A DNA stretch of 32,852 nucleotides from an uncultured Collinsella sp. (GCA_958415665.1 CATYZK010000022.1:1-32852); one strand, 5' to 3'. Positions 15,209-23,003 are shown, numbered from the stretch's first letter. Made by a program: numbers and translations. The notes: generated by a model not told the origin, from the letters alone.

Positions 15209-15691
15209 ATGCCGCGAACGCTCTTTATTGATGCCGACGCCTGCCCGGTCACGCGCGAGTCGATTGACTGCGCGCGGCGGGCGGGCGTCGCCGTTGTTAT
15301 CGCCGGCAACAGCACGCAAAACCTGGAACGGCACATTCGCCACGACGACCCGCGCGATGCCGAGCACGCGCGACGCGGCTTTTGGGTCACGACGCTCGAC
15401 GTGAGCGTGGGCGCCGACAGCGCCGACTTTGCCATTGTCGAACACCTGCAGGCGGGCGACGTGGTCGTGACACAGGACATTGGCTTGGCGAGCATGGTGC
15501 TCGGGCGCGATGCCGCCGCCATCGGTGTGCGCGGGCGCGTCTACGACAAAGCGACCATCGACATGCAGCTGTTTATTCGCCACGAGGAAAAGAAGGTGCG
15601 CCGCGCCGGCGGACGCACTCGCGGACCGGCGGCATTTACCAGCGAAGACCGCATCCGCTTTAAACGCAACCTCACCGAGCTACTGCGCTAA
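15209..15691 (+). CDS. YaiI/YqxD family protein (DUF188, UPF0178)
   Basis: This 160-residue protein begins LFIDADACPVTRESI, the acidic signature of the DUF188 family, and continues with GADSADFAIVEHLQAGDVVVTQDIGLASMVL, GRVYDKATID and a basic tail ending in FKRNLTELL, all typical. The family resembles PIN/NYN-type metal-dependent nucleases by its conserved aspartates, but its function is not established. The length matches the family. The ATG follows the stop of the HdeD-like gene with no gap and there is no separate ribosome site, so translation is probably coupled. Two hairpins follow. Confidence 0.9.
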   Translation: MPRTLFIDADACPVTRESIDCARRAGVAVVIAGNSTQNLERHIRHDDPRDAEHARRGFWVTTLDVSVGADSADFAIVEHLQAGDVVVTQDIGLASMVLGRDAAAIGVRGRVYDKATIDMQLFIRHEEKKVRRAGGRTRGPAAFTSEDRIRFKRNLTELLR

Positions 15692-15693
15692 CC

Positions 15694-15738
15694 AAGGTAG
15701 ATTTTTGGGACATGCCTAAAAATCTACCTTTTTGTTTT
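15694..15738 (+). terminator. Rho-independent terminator after yaiI (GGTAGATTTTT type)
   Basis: AAGGTAGATTTTT (15694-15706) and AAAAATCTACCTT (15718-15730) form a perfect 13-bp stem with an 11-nt loop (GGGACATGCCT), followed by TTTGTTTT. It is 2 bases after the yaiI stop. Confidence 0.85.
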
Positions 15739-15774
15739 GGCGATTGACACGCATCCAACGCCCAGGTCATGGCG

Positions 15775-15824
15775 GTAGATTATACGGCATACCCCAGTTT
15801 TTACGGCATATCCCAATAATCTAC
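15775..15824 (-). repeat. Second hairpin of the GGTAGATT family with internal duplication
   Basis: GTAGATTAT (15775-15783) pairs perfectly with ATAATCTAC (15816-15824). Inside, TACGGCATA occurs twice (15783-15791 and 15802-15810), each followed by YCCC. Read on the opposite strand of the previous hairpin, the arms and the GGCATRTCCCA core are shared, so the two are related. It abuts the stop codon of the exporter gene ending at 15825 and may terminate it. Confidence 0.6.
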
Positions 15825-16925
15825 TTAGAGACCAACGGCGGAGAGAATGAGACCCCAGCCCGCGCCGATAACGTACATCATAATCAGGAACACGACGTTT
15901 TCGCGGGCGCTGCGGTTGGTACGGAACAGCACCAGGTAGCCCACGCCGGCGGAGATAAGCGTGCCGGCGAGCATCGGTGCCAGCTGCAGCGCACCTTCCA
16001 GATACAGCTGCGTGATGACGACGCTGGCCGAGCAGTTGGGAATCAGGCCGACAAGCGCCGAGCCCAGAACCGCAAGCGTCTCGTTACCGCGCAGGAACTG
16101 CTCAATCGCCGATTCGCCGAACGTCTCGAGCACGGCGACCAGAATCAGCGTCACCAGAAAAATGAATACTGATACCTGTATGGTGTGCGAGATCGCACTG
16201 CGGATGATTGCCAGGAGGGGCGCGCCCTCATGGGAGTGACCGTGCTCATGGCCACAAGCACAGCCGCACTCGTGAGCACGATCGCCCTCGTGGCCGTGCT
16301 CATGGCCGTGCTCGTGGCCGTGCTCGTCCTCATCCTCGTCACAGCCGCAATGGTCGCGCTCGCATAACTCGTGGATGTGGTCGGCGCCCACGCCCGCCTC
16401 GGCCACCTCGTCGATGATGTCACCGCCGCTGTGGTCGTCATGCGCGCAGTTAACGTGGGCCGGGTTGGCCGCGGTTCCCAGCACGGTACGGCGAATCGCC
16501 GCGTGCGCGCGGGCGTTACGGCGCAGGCCGCGAATGGCAGCGTCCACGATAAAACCCGTGACCAGTGCGATCAGCGCTTTCGAAGCCAAAAGCATCGCCA
16601 TAGTCTGCACGGGAACCTGCTCGGCAAGTAGCAGCGGCAGCATCTCGTCGGAGGTCGAAAGGAACACCGCCACCAACGTGCCCAAGGTCACGACACGGCC
16701 GGCGTACAGCGTTGCTGCCATGGCCGAAAATCCGCACTGCGGCACCATGCCCAGCAGCGAGCCAACCACGGGGCCCGCGGCACCGGCGCGCTTGATAGCG
16801 CCGTTGACGCGGTCGCCCGCAACGTGCTCAAGTGTCTCGAGAGCAAGATACGTCACCAACAAAAACGGCGCCAGCGACAGCGTGTCCTTGCCGGCGTCGA
16901 GCAGAATATCAATCAGTAAATCCAT
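15825..16925 (-). CDS. Putative heavy-metal/manganese exporter (ArsP_2, 10-TM type) with His-rich loop
   Basis: The 366-residue product has two homologous membrane halves, each with a matching motif: MVPQCGFSAMAATLYAGR (60-77) and LIPNCSASVVITQLYLEG (294-311). This is the layout of the putative 10-TM heavy-metal exporter family (ArsP_2), annotated as putative manganese transporter in many genomes. The cytoplasmic linker (about 157-232) holds repeated HGHEHGH units and a Cys cluster (ECGCACGHEHGHSH), suited to metal binding. Both halves keep the Pro-x-Cys motif likely to line the pore. The ATG at 16923-16925 has AAAGG about 11 bases upstream. Metal identity is inferred from family annotation. 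Confidence 0.78.
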   Translation of the reverse strand: MDLLIDILLDAGKDTLSLAPFLLVTYLALETLEHVAGDRVNGAIKRAGAAGPVVGSLLGMVPQCGFSAMAATLYAGRVVTLGTLVAVFLSTSDEMLPLLLAEQVPVQTMAMLLASKALIALVTGFIVDAAIRGLRRNARAHAAIRRTVLGTAANPAHVNCAHDDHSGGDIIDEVAEAGVGADHIHELCERDHCGCDEDEDEHGHEHGHEHGHEGDRAHECGCACGHEHGHSHEGAPLLAIIRSAISHTIQVSVFIFLVTLILVAVLETFGESAIEQFLRGNETLAVLGSALVGLIPNCSASVVITQLYLEGALQLAPMLAGTLISAGVGYLVLFRTNRSARENVVFLIMMYVIGAGWGLILSAVGL

Positions 16926-16968
16926 GACGGATGGAACCTTTCGTGTCTTTCGGCAGCATTGTAAAAGT

Positions 16969-16985
16969 CCTAGCGGTCAACTAGG
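16969..16985. promoter_or_regulatory. Inverted repeat upstream of the exporter gene
   Basis: CCTAG (16969-16973) and CTAGG (16981-16985) form a 17-bp dyad, 44 bases upstream of the exporter start and 112 bases upstream of the exonuclease start. It could be an operator for either gene; it does not fit the DtxR consensus well. Confidence 0.3.
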
Positions 16986-17096
16986 GTATTGTAGTTGTCC
17001 CGGGCGCGGTGCCAATAGTTGCCCATGGTAAACTATCATCTCGCCACAACTCAGTAACCCCGAGCCGCGCGACGCGGCCCGTCCAAGGAGCAGCCT

Positions 17097-18065
17097 ATGA
17101 ACGTTTCGCAAGCACTTGAATACGAGCGCCAGCCGTTTATTCCCATGTTTATCTATGGCGACCACGGTGCCATGGAGTCCGAACGCCAGAAGGGCGAAGA
17201 GGCCCTCAAGGTGCTCGAGACCGAGTACTTTACCGCCGAGGGCGACCCCGGCTTCGACTTTGCCACCGTGCGCGACCTGGCCGACCGCAACCGCGACCTT
17301 TGCGACCAGATTGGCGAGGCACGCCTGCGCAATGTGACGCCCGCGACGCTCTCGCGCGGCCTGTCCGACGCCGACACCTGCGCCGCCATCGGCAAAATGC
17401 AAAAGCGCACCGCCGCGTCCGTTATGCGCGAGATCCGCGGTGACCGCGACGCGCTCGGCGTGGCCTACGCCCGCAAGCCCATCCAGGGCACCGTGCTCGG
17501 TATCGACATCGAGACCACCGGCCGTGCACCCGAACGCGGTTATATCATCAACGTCGGCTGGGAGATCATGGAACTCACCAGCGACGCCATCCCGCACGAC
17601 GCCGAGGCGCACTACTGTGGCCTGCCCGACATCTACCGCGGCGAAGATGTGCCGCTGTCGAATATCCACCACATTACCTGGGACGACATCGACGGCAAAA
17701 CGCCCTTCCGCGAGAACAAGGAGCTGCAAAAGCAGCTGCTCAAGCTTATGAAGAAGTACCCATACATGGCGCATAACGCCGCCTTTGAGGACAGCTGGTT
17801 CAAGATTCACCTGGACGGTTACGCCGAGGCACGCCGCGCGGGTAAGATCATCGTCATCGACTCGCGCCAGATCTGCCGCAGCCTGGATGCCGACGTCCGC
17901 TCGCTCCCCCGCGAGTCCGCCCCCGCCGCACTCGAGAACTGGGCGCGCCGCCGCGGAACCCTCGCCGCCGACGCCAACGAGCAGCATCTGGGTCTGGACG
18001 ACACCGACCTCATGCTCCGCACGGTACAGGCCGAGTTCAACCTCAAGAACCTGTTCGCGAAATAG
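17097..18065 (+). CDS. DEDDh 3'-5' exonuclease-domain protein
   Basis: Of 322 residues, the C-terminal 190 or so form an RNase T/DnaQ-type exonuclease domain: Exo I GIDIETTG (D137, E139), Exo II AHNAAFEDSWF (225-235) and Exo III HLGLDDTDLML (H297, then D301/D302), consistent with the DEDDh class. The first 130 residues are not a domain I recognise; they are acidic and helical and may bind a partner or nucleic acid. Likely a cytoplasmic nuclease acting on single-stranded DNA or RNA ends; whether it serves replication, repair or RNA turnover is open. The ATG follows AAGGAG. It is a single gene. Confidence 0.85.
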   Translation: MNVSQALEYERQPFIPMFIYGDHGAMESERQKGEEALKVLETEYFTAEGDPGFDFATVRDLADRNRDLCDQIGEARLRNVTPATLSRGLSDADTCAAIGKMQKRTAASVMREIRGDRDALGVAYARKPIQGTVLGIDIETTGRAPERGYIINVGWEIMELTSDAIPHDAEAHYCGLPDIYRGEDVPLSNIHHITWDDIDGKTPFRENKELQKQLLKLMKKYPYMAHNAAFEDSWFKIHLDGYAEARRAGKIIVIDSRQICRSLDADVRSLPRESAPAALENWARRRGTLAADANEQHLGLDDTDLMLRTVQAEFNLKNLFAK

Positions 18066-18413
18066 CAACGCCTGCGACAAACGCTGCTTGCTCACGAGCG
18101 GCCTCGCAGCGGGAAACACCGCAGCGGGGCCGCCCTACGTTCCACAGATAGATCTGCCATCACAAATTCTGAACCCTCATTTTGAACGATTCGGCCAATT
18201 CCCGACACGTAATTCGTTGTCGGATGGTGATGCATCGATATCAAATGTGCAGCAATTGAGTTTTTATATGCTATAGCTGAGCTGCGAGAACATTGATTTT
18301 AGGCGTGCCAACCCATAATTGCGTCAAGCTTTTGGACAGCATTTGGTTAGGCCCCTAAAACGACTTTCCCACTCAGCGCCATCAACACGGCATTAGCTGA
18401 CACGATATATACC
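18066..18413. other. Intergenic region with hairpins and a promoter-like end
   Basis: No gene is visible. A 15-bp stem with two mismatches (18098-18112 with 18119-18133, GCGGCC at its base) follows the exonuclease stop and may end transcription, though no T run follows. A second dyad CCGACA/TGTCGG lies at 18202-18223. From about 18160 the sequence becomes much more AT-rich, continuing into the next gene. Confidence 0.5.
18404..18411 (+). promoter_or_regulatory. -10-like GATATATA directly before the start codon
   Basis: The sequence GATATATA ends two bases before the ATG at 18414, and no ribosome site is visible. If this is a -10 element, transcription would begin at or next to the ATG, giving a leaderless mRNA. 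The -35 match (TCAACA at 18382-18387) is poor. Confidence 0.35.
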
Positions 18414-19604
18414 ATGAGTATCGTATTGTCACATACCACTGCAAAAGCGGTCTACCAGGCCGCGCATTCGGCGTCTGCGAAAGACACCAAGCCCTGTAAC
18501 CCTGCCGCGATTTACGGATCATGTCCCACCGGAACGCTCCTTGACGCAGCCGCAGAATGGCTCACCAAACACGATGTTTCCCTCGACGCAAATGATTCCC
18601 TCGAGGTGATGGTGTTTGATCGCAGGAATGCGCGCTACGCAATGAACTGTCAATGCCACGTTACGTCAAAACGATTCTCGAACTCACGCTTTATAGAGCT
18701 CAAAGATGGCATCTTCATTGTTGGCGTTGAGCTTTGCGCACTTCAGGCCGCCACCTATCTCCCTTTTCGCGAACTGGTGGAGTACTACTTTGAATTGTGC
18801 GGCGTTTACTCCCTTGGAACCGGCTCTTCCACCTCTTATAACGAGCGTTTCGCGCTCACCTCGACCGAGAGGTTGAAACAGTTCTTTAATTCCATTACCA
18901 GATGCGACGGTCTGGCCCTTGCCCGAAAGGCGATCCAATGTGTGCGCGACGGATGCCGGTCTCCTATGGAAACGGCCTTTGTCATGATGCTAACGCTGCC
19001 TAAAAGCGAAGGAGGGCTTGGTATTAAGGGAATTGAGACCGATTACGAGGTGCAGGTCACCGCTGCCGCAAAGAATCTCACGAGACGCAAAAAGTTCTTT
19101 ATGGATGCGTATCTAAAGAAATCTCGCACAGACATTGAATACAACGGGTTTTATCATGACGCGGAAGAAGACCGCGCCATCGATGAGGAGCGCAAGAATG
19201 CGCTTGCGTCCATGGGATACGGAATCATCACCGTCAGTCGTTATTCCTTTATGCATGCCAGCGCTTTCGTTAGGGTCATGGAGGCGATCCAACGGAAAGA
19301 GGGCATACGCCCCTCGCGTCTGCCAAAAGACTTTCAAATCATGCAAGAGGACCTGAGACAGTTTGTGCTCAGAAAGTTTATAGAAGAGAAAAAGCGAATT
19401 CAGAAGCAGCTTCGCCAGGATTCCGAAGATCGTCAACGAATCGACCTCGAAAAAGCAACACTCGAAGGTATCACGCTGGATGACCCGACAATAAATGAAG
19501 TTCCGGCAATCGATGACATGCTGACTGTCGAATCCGACAGCCCATCATTTGCCCAAATAAGCAGCCTCGCGCCCGAGGGCAGAATCTTCGGGGCCGGAAG
19601 CTAG
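18414..19604 (+). CDS. Uncharacterised protein with a DUF559/Vsr-like nuclease-fold region (paralogue)
   Basis: This 396-residue protein is a distant relative of the product of 9115-10164. Ordered landmarks are ELCALQAATYLPFRELVEYYFELCG (106-130), SPMETAFVMMLTLP (E186), GGLG, FFMDAYL (D231), DIEYNGFYHD (E242, H248) and DEERKNALASMGYGIITVSR (257-276). The last three form the E-x-N/D-G-x-x-H and helix-strand pattern of DUF559/Vsr-like PD-(D/E)XK proteins. A charged, probably coiled-coil tail (300-355) follows and is missing in the relative. It could be a nuclease or a degenerate nucleic-acid-binding fold. It starts at an ATG without a ribosome site. Composition is less GC-rich than neighbours, hinting at transfer. 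Confidence 0.62.
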   Translation: MSIVLSHTTAKAVYQAAHSASAKDTKPCNPAAIYGSCPTGTLLDAAAEWLTKHDVSLDANDSLEVMVFDRRNARYAMNCQCHVTSKRFSNSRFIELKDGIFIVGVELCALQAATYLPFRELVEYYFELCGVYSLGTGSSTSYNERFALTSTERLKQFFNSITRCDGLALARKAIQCVRDGCRSPMETAFVMMLTLPKSEGGLGIKGIETDYEVQVTAAAKNLTRRKKFFMDAYLKKSRTDIEYNGFYHDAEEDRAIDEERKNALASMGYGIITVSRYSFMHASAFVRVMEAIQRKEGIRPSRLPKDFQIMQEDLRQFVLRKFIEEKKRIQKQLRQDSEDRQRIDLEKATLEGITLDDPTINEVPAIDDMLTVESDSPSFAQISSLAPEGRIFGAGS

Positions 19605-19949
19605 ACCGGCTAACAAGGTGGGTACCCTAGCGATGTGCAAAATTGCGAGTATTCAGCAGGGTCGGCCCTCCAGCACCCACAAGTTAATCTAAATGAGAAA
19701 CAAAAACGCTATCGAACGGGAACGTTAGGCAACATTTGAGGAAGACCTTGTCTGTTTACCGCCCTTGGATAACTCTTGAGCGGCTTTATTTGGCCTGGAA
19801 TAGATTAACGGACCCCCTATAGTTGCAGAATACTCCAATTTTTGCACGGCGCGGGGGCACCCACCCCGGCATCGGCTATCAAAACCGCTCAGTCCGGAAT
19901 CTCGTCCACTATTCCCCATCATTTTGTGCGACGAATTACCTGAACGTCA
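19605..19949. other. Gene-free region upstream of the metal operon
   Basis: No supported gene was found; short frames here have no ribosome site or recognisable residues. The sequence is mixed, with a GC-rich patch GGGGGCACCCACCCC near 19854-19868, and ends at the promoter of the ArsR-type gene. Confidence 0.5.
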
Positions 19950-19977
19950 TTGACATATGAACATGCGCTCATATAAT
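19950..19977 (+). promoter_or_regulatory. Consensus promoter of the metal-resistance operon
   Basis: TTGACA (19950-19955) and TATAAT (19972-19977) are perfect -35 and -10 hexamers, 16 bases apart. The left arm of the operator dyad fills the spacer and the -10, so bound repressor would block RNA polymerase. Confidence 0.85.
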
Positions 19978-20010
19978 CGGAAATAAGTTATATGAGCGCA
20001 TGTTCATATG
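19954..20010. promoter_or_regulatory. ArsR/SmtB-type operator, 23-bp perfect inverted repeat
   Basis: Bases 19954-19976 and 19988-20010 are perfect reverse complements separated by 11 bases. Each arm contains an ArsR/SmtB-like site of the form ATATGA(N)8TCATAT, itself nearly palindromic. Two repressor dimers could bind, one over the promoter and one over the start of the transcript, 13 bases before the regulator gene. Confidence 0.85.
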
Positions 20011-20023
20011 AAAGGATGTTGCA

Positions 20024-20389
20024 ATGAGCAGCCACGCTGATGAAACAAAGACTGGCATCGAGGCCACCGAGCCGATCGTCCCCACCACCTGCTCGCCCGA
20101 GGACCTTCCCGACGAGGAGCTGTTGTACGACCTGGCCGACCTGTTCAAGGTCTTCAGCGACACCACACGCATCAAGATTCTCTATGCCCTCATGGGTCGC
20201 GAGCTCTGCGTGGCTGACATCGCCGAAGCGACCGCGACCTCGCAGTCTGCGGTGTCGCACCAGCTGCGCACGCTTAAGCAGTCGCACCTGGTCAAGTTCC
20301 GCCGCGACGGCCGCAACATTCTCTACTCGCTTGCCGACGATCACGTCTACACCATGCTCAACCAGGGCATGAGCCATATCTGCGAATAG
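20024..20389 (+). CDS. ArsR/SmtB-family metal-sensing repressor (zinc-type)
   Basis: This 121-residue winged-helix repressor has VFSDTTRIKIL, the helix-turn-helix QSAVSHQLRTLK (74-85) and wing FRRDGRNILYSL. Its last helix carries D105, H107, H118 and E121, the same spacing as the alpha-5 zinc ligands of SmtB (D104, H106, H117, E120). The alpha-3 segment reads ELCVADIAE and so lacks the second cysteine of CadC/ArsR-type sites. It should bind DNA without metal and release it with Zn(II) or a similar ion, derepressing its own operon from the adjacent operator. The ATG follows AAAGGA. HMA-protein and ATPase genes follow in the same direction. Confidence 0.92.
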   Translation: MSSHADETKTGIEATEPIVPTTCSPEDLPDEELLYDLADLFKVFSDTTRIKILYALMGRELCVADIAEATATSQSAVSHQLRTLKQSHLVKFRRDGRNILYSLADDHVYTMLNQGMSHICE

Positions 20390-20452
20390 CAATCAACCAC
20401 GGTATCAGCGCGGCCGGCACCCAGACCGCTAACACAGGGAAAGGAACCCACC

Positions 20453-20671
20453 ATGAAAAAGCAGTTTAAGCTCGACGAGATCGATTGCGCCAACTGCGCG
20501 CGCGAGCTTCAGGACGAACTTGCCAAGCTCGAGGGCGTCAAGTCCGTTTCGGTCAACTTTATGACCCAGAAGCTGACGCTCGAGGCCGACGACGCCGAGT
20601 TCGACGAGGTCCTGGACCGCGTCGTTGAGTTCACCGCCGACGCCGAGCCGGACTGCGAGATCATTCTCTAA
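20453..20671 (+). CDS. Small heavy-metal-associated (HMA) domain protein
   Basis: The 72-residue product is a single ferredoxin-like HMA domain with the metal motif DCANCA (C12, C15) after the first strand, then a helix ARELQDELAKLEGV, SVSVNFMTQKLTLEA and a final acidic strand. HMA proteins carry Cu(I), Zn(II) or Cd(II) to P-type ATPases. The ATPase encoded next lacks its own N-terminal HMA domain, so this is likely a detached metal-binding domain working in trans. The acidic DCEIIL end also fits Zn or Cd handling. The ribosome site is GGGAAAGGAA. Confidence 0.9.
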   Translation: MKKQFKLDEIDCANCARELQDELAKLEGVKSVSVNFMTQKLTLEADDAEFDEVLDRVVEFTADAEPDCEIIL

Positions 20672-20728
20672 CCCGCGCATACGTTGACCTGCGAGGCCGC
20701 GCTTGCCGCGGCCTTTGCTCGCGAAATT

Positions 20729-20748
20729 ATATGAGCAAGTGTTCATAC
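20729..20748. promoter_or_regulatory. Additional ArsR-type operator before the ATPase gene
   Basis: ATATGAGCAAGTGTTCATAC has the same half-sites (ATATGAGC / GTTCATA) as the sites ahead of the regulator gene. It lies 23 bases upstream of the ATPase start, suggesting a second regulated promoter or a roadblock site within the operon. Confidence 0.7.
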
Positions 20749-20770
20749 ACTCAAATGGGAGGTTTGAATC

Positions 20771-22723
20771 ATGGCAGCCGCCGATCCCAAAAAGAAAAAG
20801 AAGAAGCGCAAGAAGAAAGAGTCCCTTGAGCACAAGCGCAACCGCATCCTGGTAGCACTGGGCATTTTTGCCGTTGTTTATGCCCTCGACGAGCTCGGCG
20901 CTCTTACCGCTGCATTCGACACCCCGGATGACATCTGCGCCAGCTTCGTGCTGTTCCTGGTGCCGTTCCTAATTGCCGGCTACGACGTGCTCCAGAAGGC
21001 GTTCAACAACATCCGCCGCGGCAAGGCGTTCGACGAGAGCTTCCTCATGGCCGTCGCAACCATCGGCGCGTTTGCCATGGTGCTCTTCCCCGACACCGAC
21101 CCGCACATGGCCGAAGGCGCCGCCGTCATGCTGTTCTACCAGGTCGGTGAGCTGTTCCAGGCATACGCCGTGGGCAAGAGCCGCAAGTCGATCAGTGCCA
21201 TGATGGACATCGCGCCCGACTACGCTAACGTCGAGCAGCCCGACGGCACGCTCGAGCAAGTCTTCCCCGATGACATCGCCGTCGGCACTGTCATCGTCGT
21301 CAAGCCCGGCGAGCGCGTGCCTATCGACGGCGTCATCGTCGAGGGCGAGACGCAGCTCGACACCGCTGCCCTCACCGGCGAATCGGTCCCCCGCCCCGCC
21401 AAGTCCGGCGACGATATCATCAGCGGCTGCATCAACATGACGGGTCTCATCCACGTGCGCACCACCAAGCCCTTTGGCGAGTCCACCGTCGCGCGCGTCC
21501 TGGAACTCGTGGAGAATGCCAGCGAGAAGAAGGCGCGCACCGAGAACTTCATCACGCGCTTTGCCCGCGTCTACACGCCCGCCATCACCGGCGCGGCCGC
21601 GGTGCTCGCACTTGGCGGCGGCCTGATCACCGGTGCCTGGTCCGACTGGATTCTGCGCGGTCTGACCTTCCTGGTCGTCAGCTGCCCGTGCGCCCTCGTG
21701 ATCAGCGTACCGTTGAGCTTCTTTGGCGGCATCGGCGGCGCGTCCAAGCTGGGCGTCCTCATCAAGGGTTCCAACTACCTCGAGACGCTCGCCGATGTGG
21801 ACACCGTCGTCTTCGACAAAACCGGCACGCTCACCAACGGTACGTTCTCGGTAGTCGCGGTGCACCCCGAGGCAGGCTATACCGAGCAGTCGCTACTCGA
21901 GGTCGCAGCCCTCGCCGAGTCGTTCTCCGACCATCCCATCGCGCAGTCGGTGCGCACCGCCTTCCAGGGCGAGCTCGATCCCAAGCGCGTAAGCGACTCC
22001 GCCGACGACGCGGGCCATGGCGTGACGGCGACTATCGACAGCAAGCATGTCGTCGTCGGCAACGCCAAGATGCTTGCTGCGGCCGGTATCGACGCTCCCA
22101 ATTGCGAGGTCGTCGGTACGATCCTCCACGTGCTAGTCAATGGCACCTATACCGGCCACATCGTGATTGCAGACACCGTTAAGGCCGATGCGGAGCAAAC
22201 GATTCACGACCTGCATGCCGCCGGTATCAACCGCACCGTCATGCTCACGGGCGACCGCGAGGAAGTTGCAGCGTCTGTGGCCAAGCAACTCGGTCTCGAC
22301 GAGTTCCACGCGCAGCTCCTGCCGGGCGACAAGGTCGAGCGCGTTGAGGCGCTGCTCGCGGCCGAAAGTGGCAAGGGCAAGCTTGCCTTTGTCGGCGACG
22401 GTATCAACGACGCGCCCGTGCTTACGCGCGCTGATGTGGGCATTGCCATGGGCGCCATGGGCTCCGACGCCGCGATCGAGGCCGCCGACGTGGTGCTGAT
22501 GGACGACAAGCCGTCCAACATTTCCCGCGCGATCCGCGTGGCGCGCAAGACCATGACGATTGTTTGGCAGAACATCATCTTTGCGCTGGGCATTAAGCTG
22601 CTGATTCTGGTGCTTGCGGCGCTCGGCATCGCCAACATGTGGCTTGCCGTCTTTGGCGACGTAGGCGTGGCGATCATCGCCATCCTGAACGCCATGCGCG
22701 CGATGGGTGTCAAGAACCTGTAG
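20771..22723 (+). CDS. Zn/Cd/Pb-type P1B-2 ATPase
   Basis: The 650-residue product has all core P-type ATPase motifs: TGES (202-205), CPC in SCPCAL (305-307), phosphorylated D349 in DKTGTLT, SDHPIA (HP 388-389) and GDGINDAP (542-549). K609 in the seventh helix and D630 in the eighth, 21 residues apart, match the K/D pair of ZntA, pointing to divalent Zn, Cd or Pb efflux. No N-terminal HMA domain is present; instead residues 7-16 are almost all Lys/Arg (KKKKKKRKKK), which may contact lipid or the separate HMA protein. The ATG follows GGGAGG. The ArsR-type operator immediately upstream ties expression to the sensor. Confidence 0.95.
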   Translation: MAAADPKKKKKKRKKKESLEHKRNRILVALGIFAVVYALDELGALTAAFDTPDDICASFVLFLVPFLIAGYDVLQKAFNNIRRGKAFDESFLMAVATIGAFAMVLFPDTDPHMAEGAAVMLFYQVGELFQAYAVGKSRKSISAMMDIAPDYANVEQPDGTLEQVFPDDIAVGTVIVVKPGERVPIDGVIVEGETQLDTAALTGESVPRPAKSGDDIISGCINMTGLIHVRTTKPFGESTVARVLELVENASEKKARTENFITRFARVYTPAITGAAAVLALGGGLITGAWSDWILRGLTFLVVSCPCALVISVPLSFFGGIGGASKLGVLIKGSNYLETLADVDTVVFDKTGTLTNGTFSVVAVHPEAGYTEQSLLEVAALAESFSDHPIAQSVRTAFQGELDPKRVSDSADDAGHGVTATIDSKHVVVGNAKMLAAAGIDAPNCEVVGTILHVLVNGTYTGHIVIADTVKADAEQTIHDLHAAGINRTVMLTGDREEVAASVAKQLGLDEFHAQLLPGDKVERVEALLAAESGKGKLAFVGDGINDAPVLTRADVGIAMGAMGSDAAIEAADVVLMDDKPSNISRAIRVARKTMTIVWQNIIFALGIKLLILVLAALGIANMWLAVFGDVGVAIIAILNAMRAMGVKNL

Positions 22724-23003
22724 CGCCTGCGGTGACGTTGTTGGCGGTTCTTGGGCATCGCTTGCTGGCGGGGTTCCTTGTCTGAGTTGGACTTAGTTGG
22801 TAGGGCTACTGATCCCGATCGCTGTCCCGCGCCGTTCCGGCGCGGGAGGCGCGCCTCTTTGGGAACGCAGAGATAGCCCAGCTGTGGTGGCGTCGCGCAC
22901 CGATAGCTGCACTTTGGACTGCGTCGGACTCGTTATTCTCCGAACCCCTCTCCCCTTTTCGCTGGTTCGCGCTTTGCGCGAACTCCGCGCTACTGAGGAC
23001 CTG
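22724..23003. other. Intergenic hairpins between convergent genes
   Basis: Two perfect hairpins are visible: TCCCGCGCC/GGCGCGGGA (22825-22847, 5-nt loop) and GTTCGCGC/GCGCGAAC (22965-22983, 3-nt loop). Neither has a clear T run. They separate the ATPase gene from the convergent DtxR-family gene and may stop transcription or be palindromic repeats. No gene is supported. Confidence 0.5.

Noticed and set aside
18344..18356. TTAGGCCCCTAAA as a second DtxR-type site
   Set aside because: The half-sites are only two bases apart instead of nine, so it does not fit the DtxR operator geometry.
19725..19922. Short minus-strand frame (65 codons) before the ArsR operon
   Set aside because: No ribosome site, no recognisable residues and low complexity; treated as non-coding.
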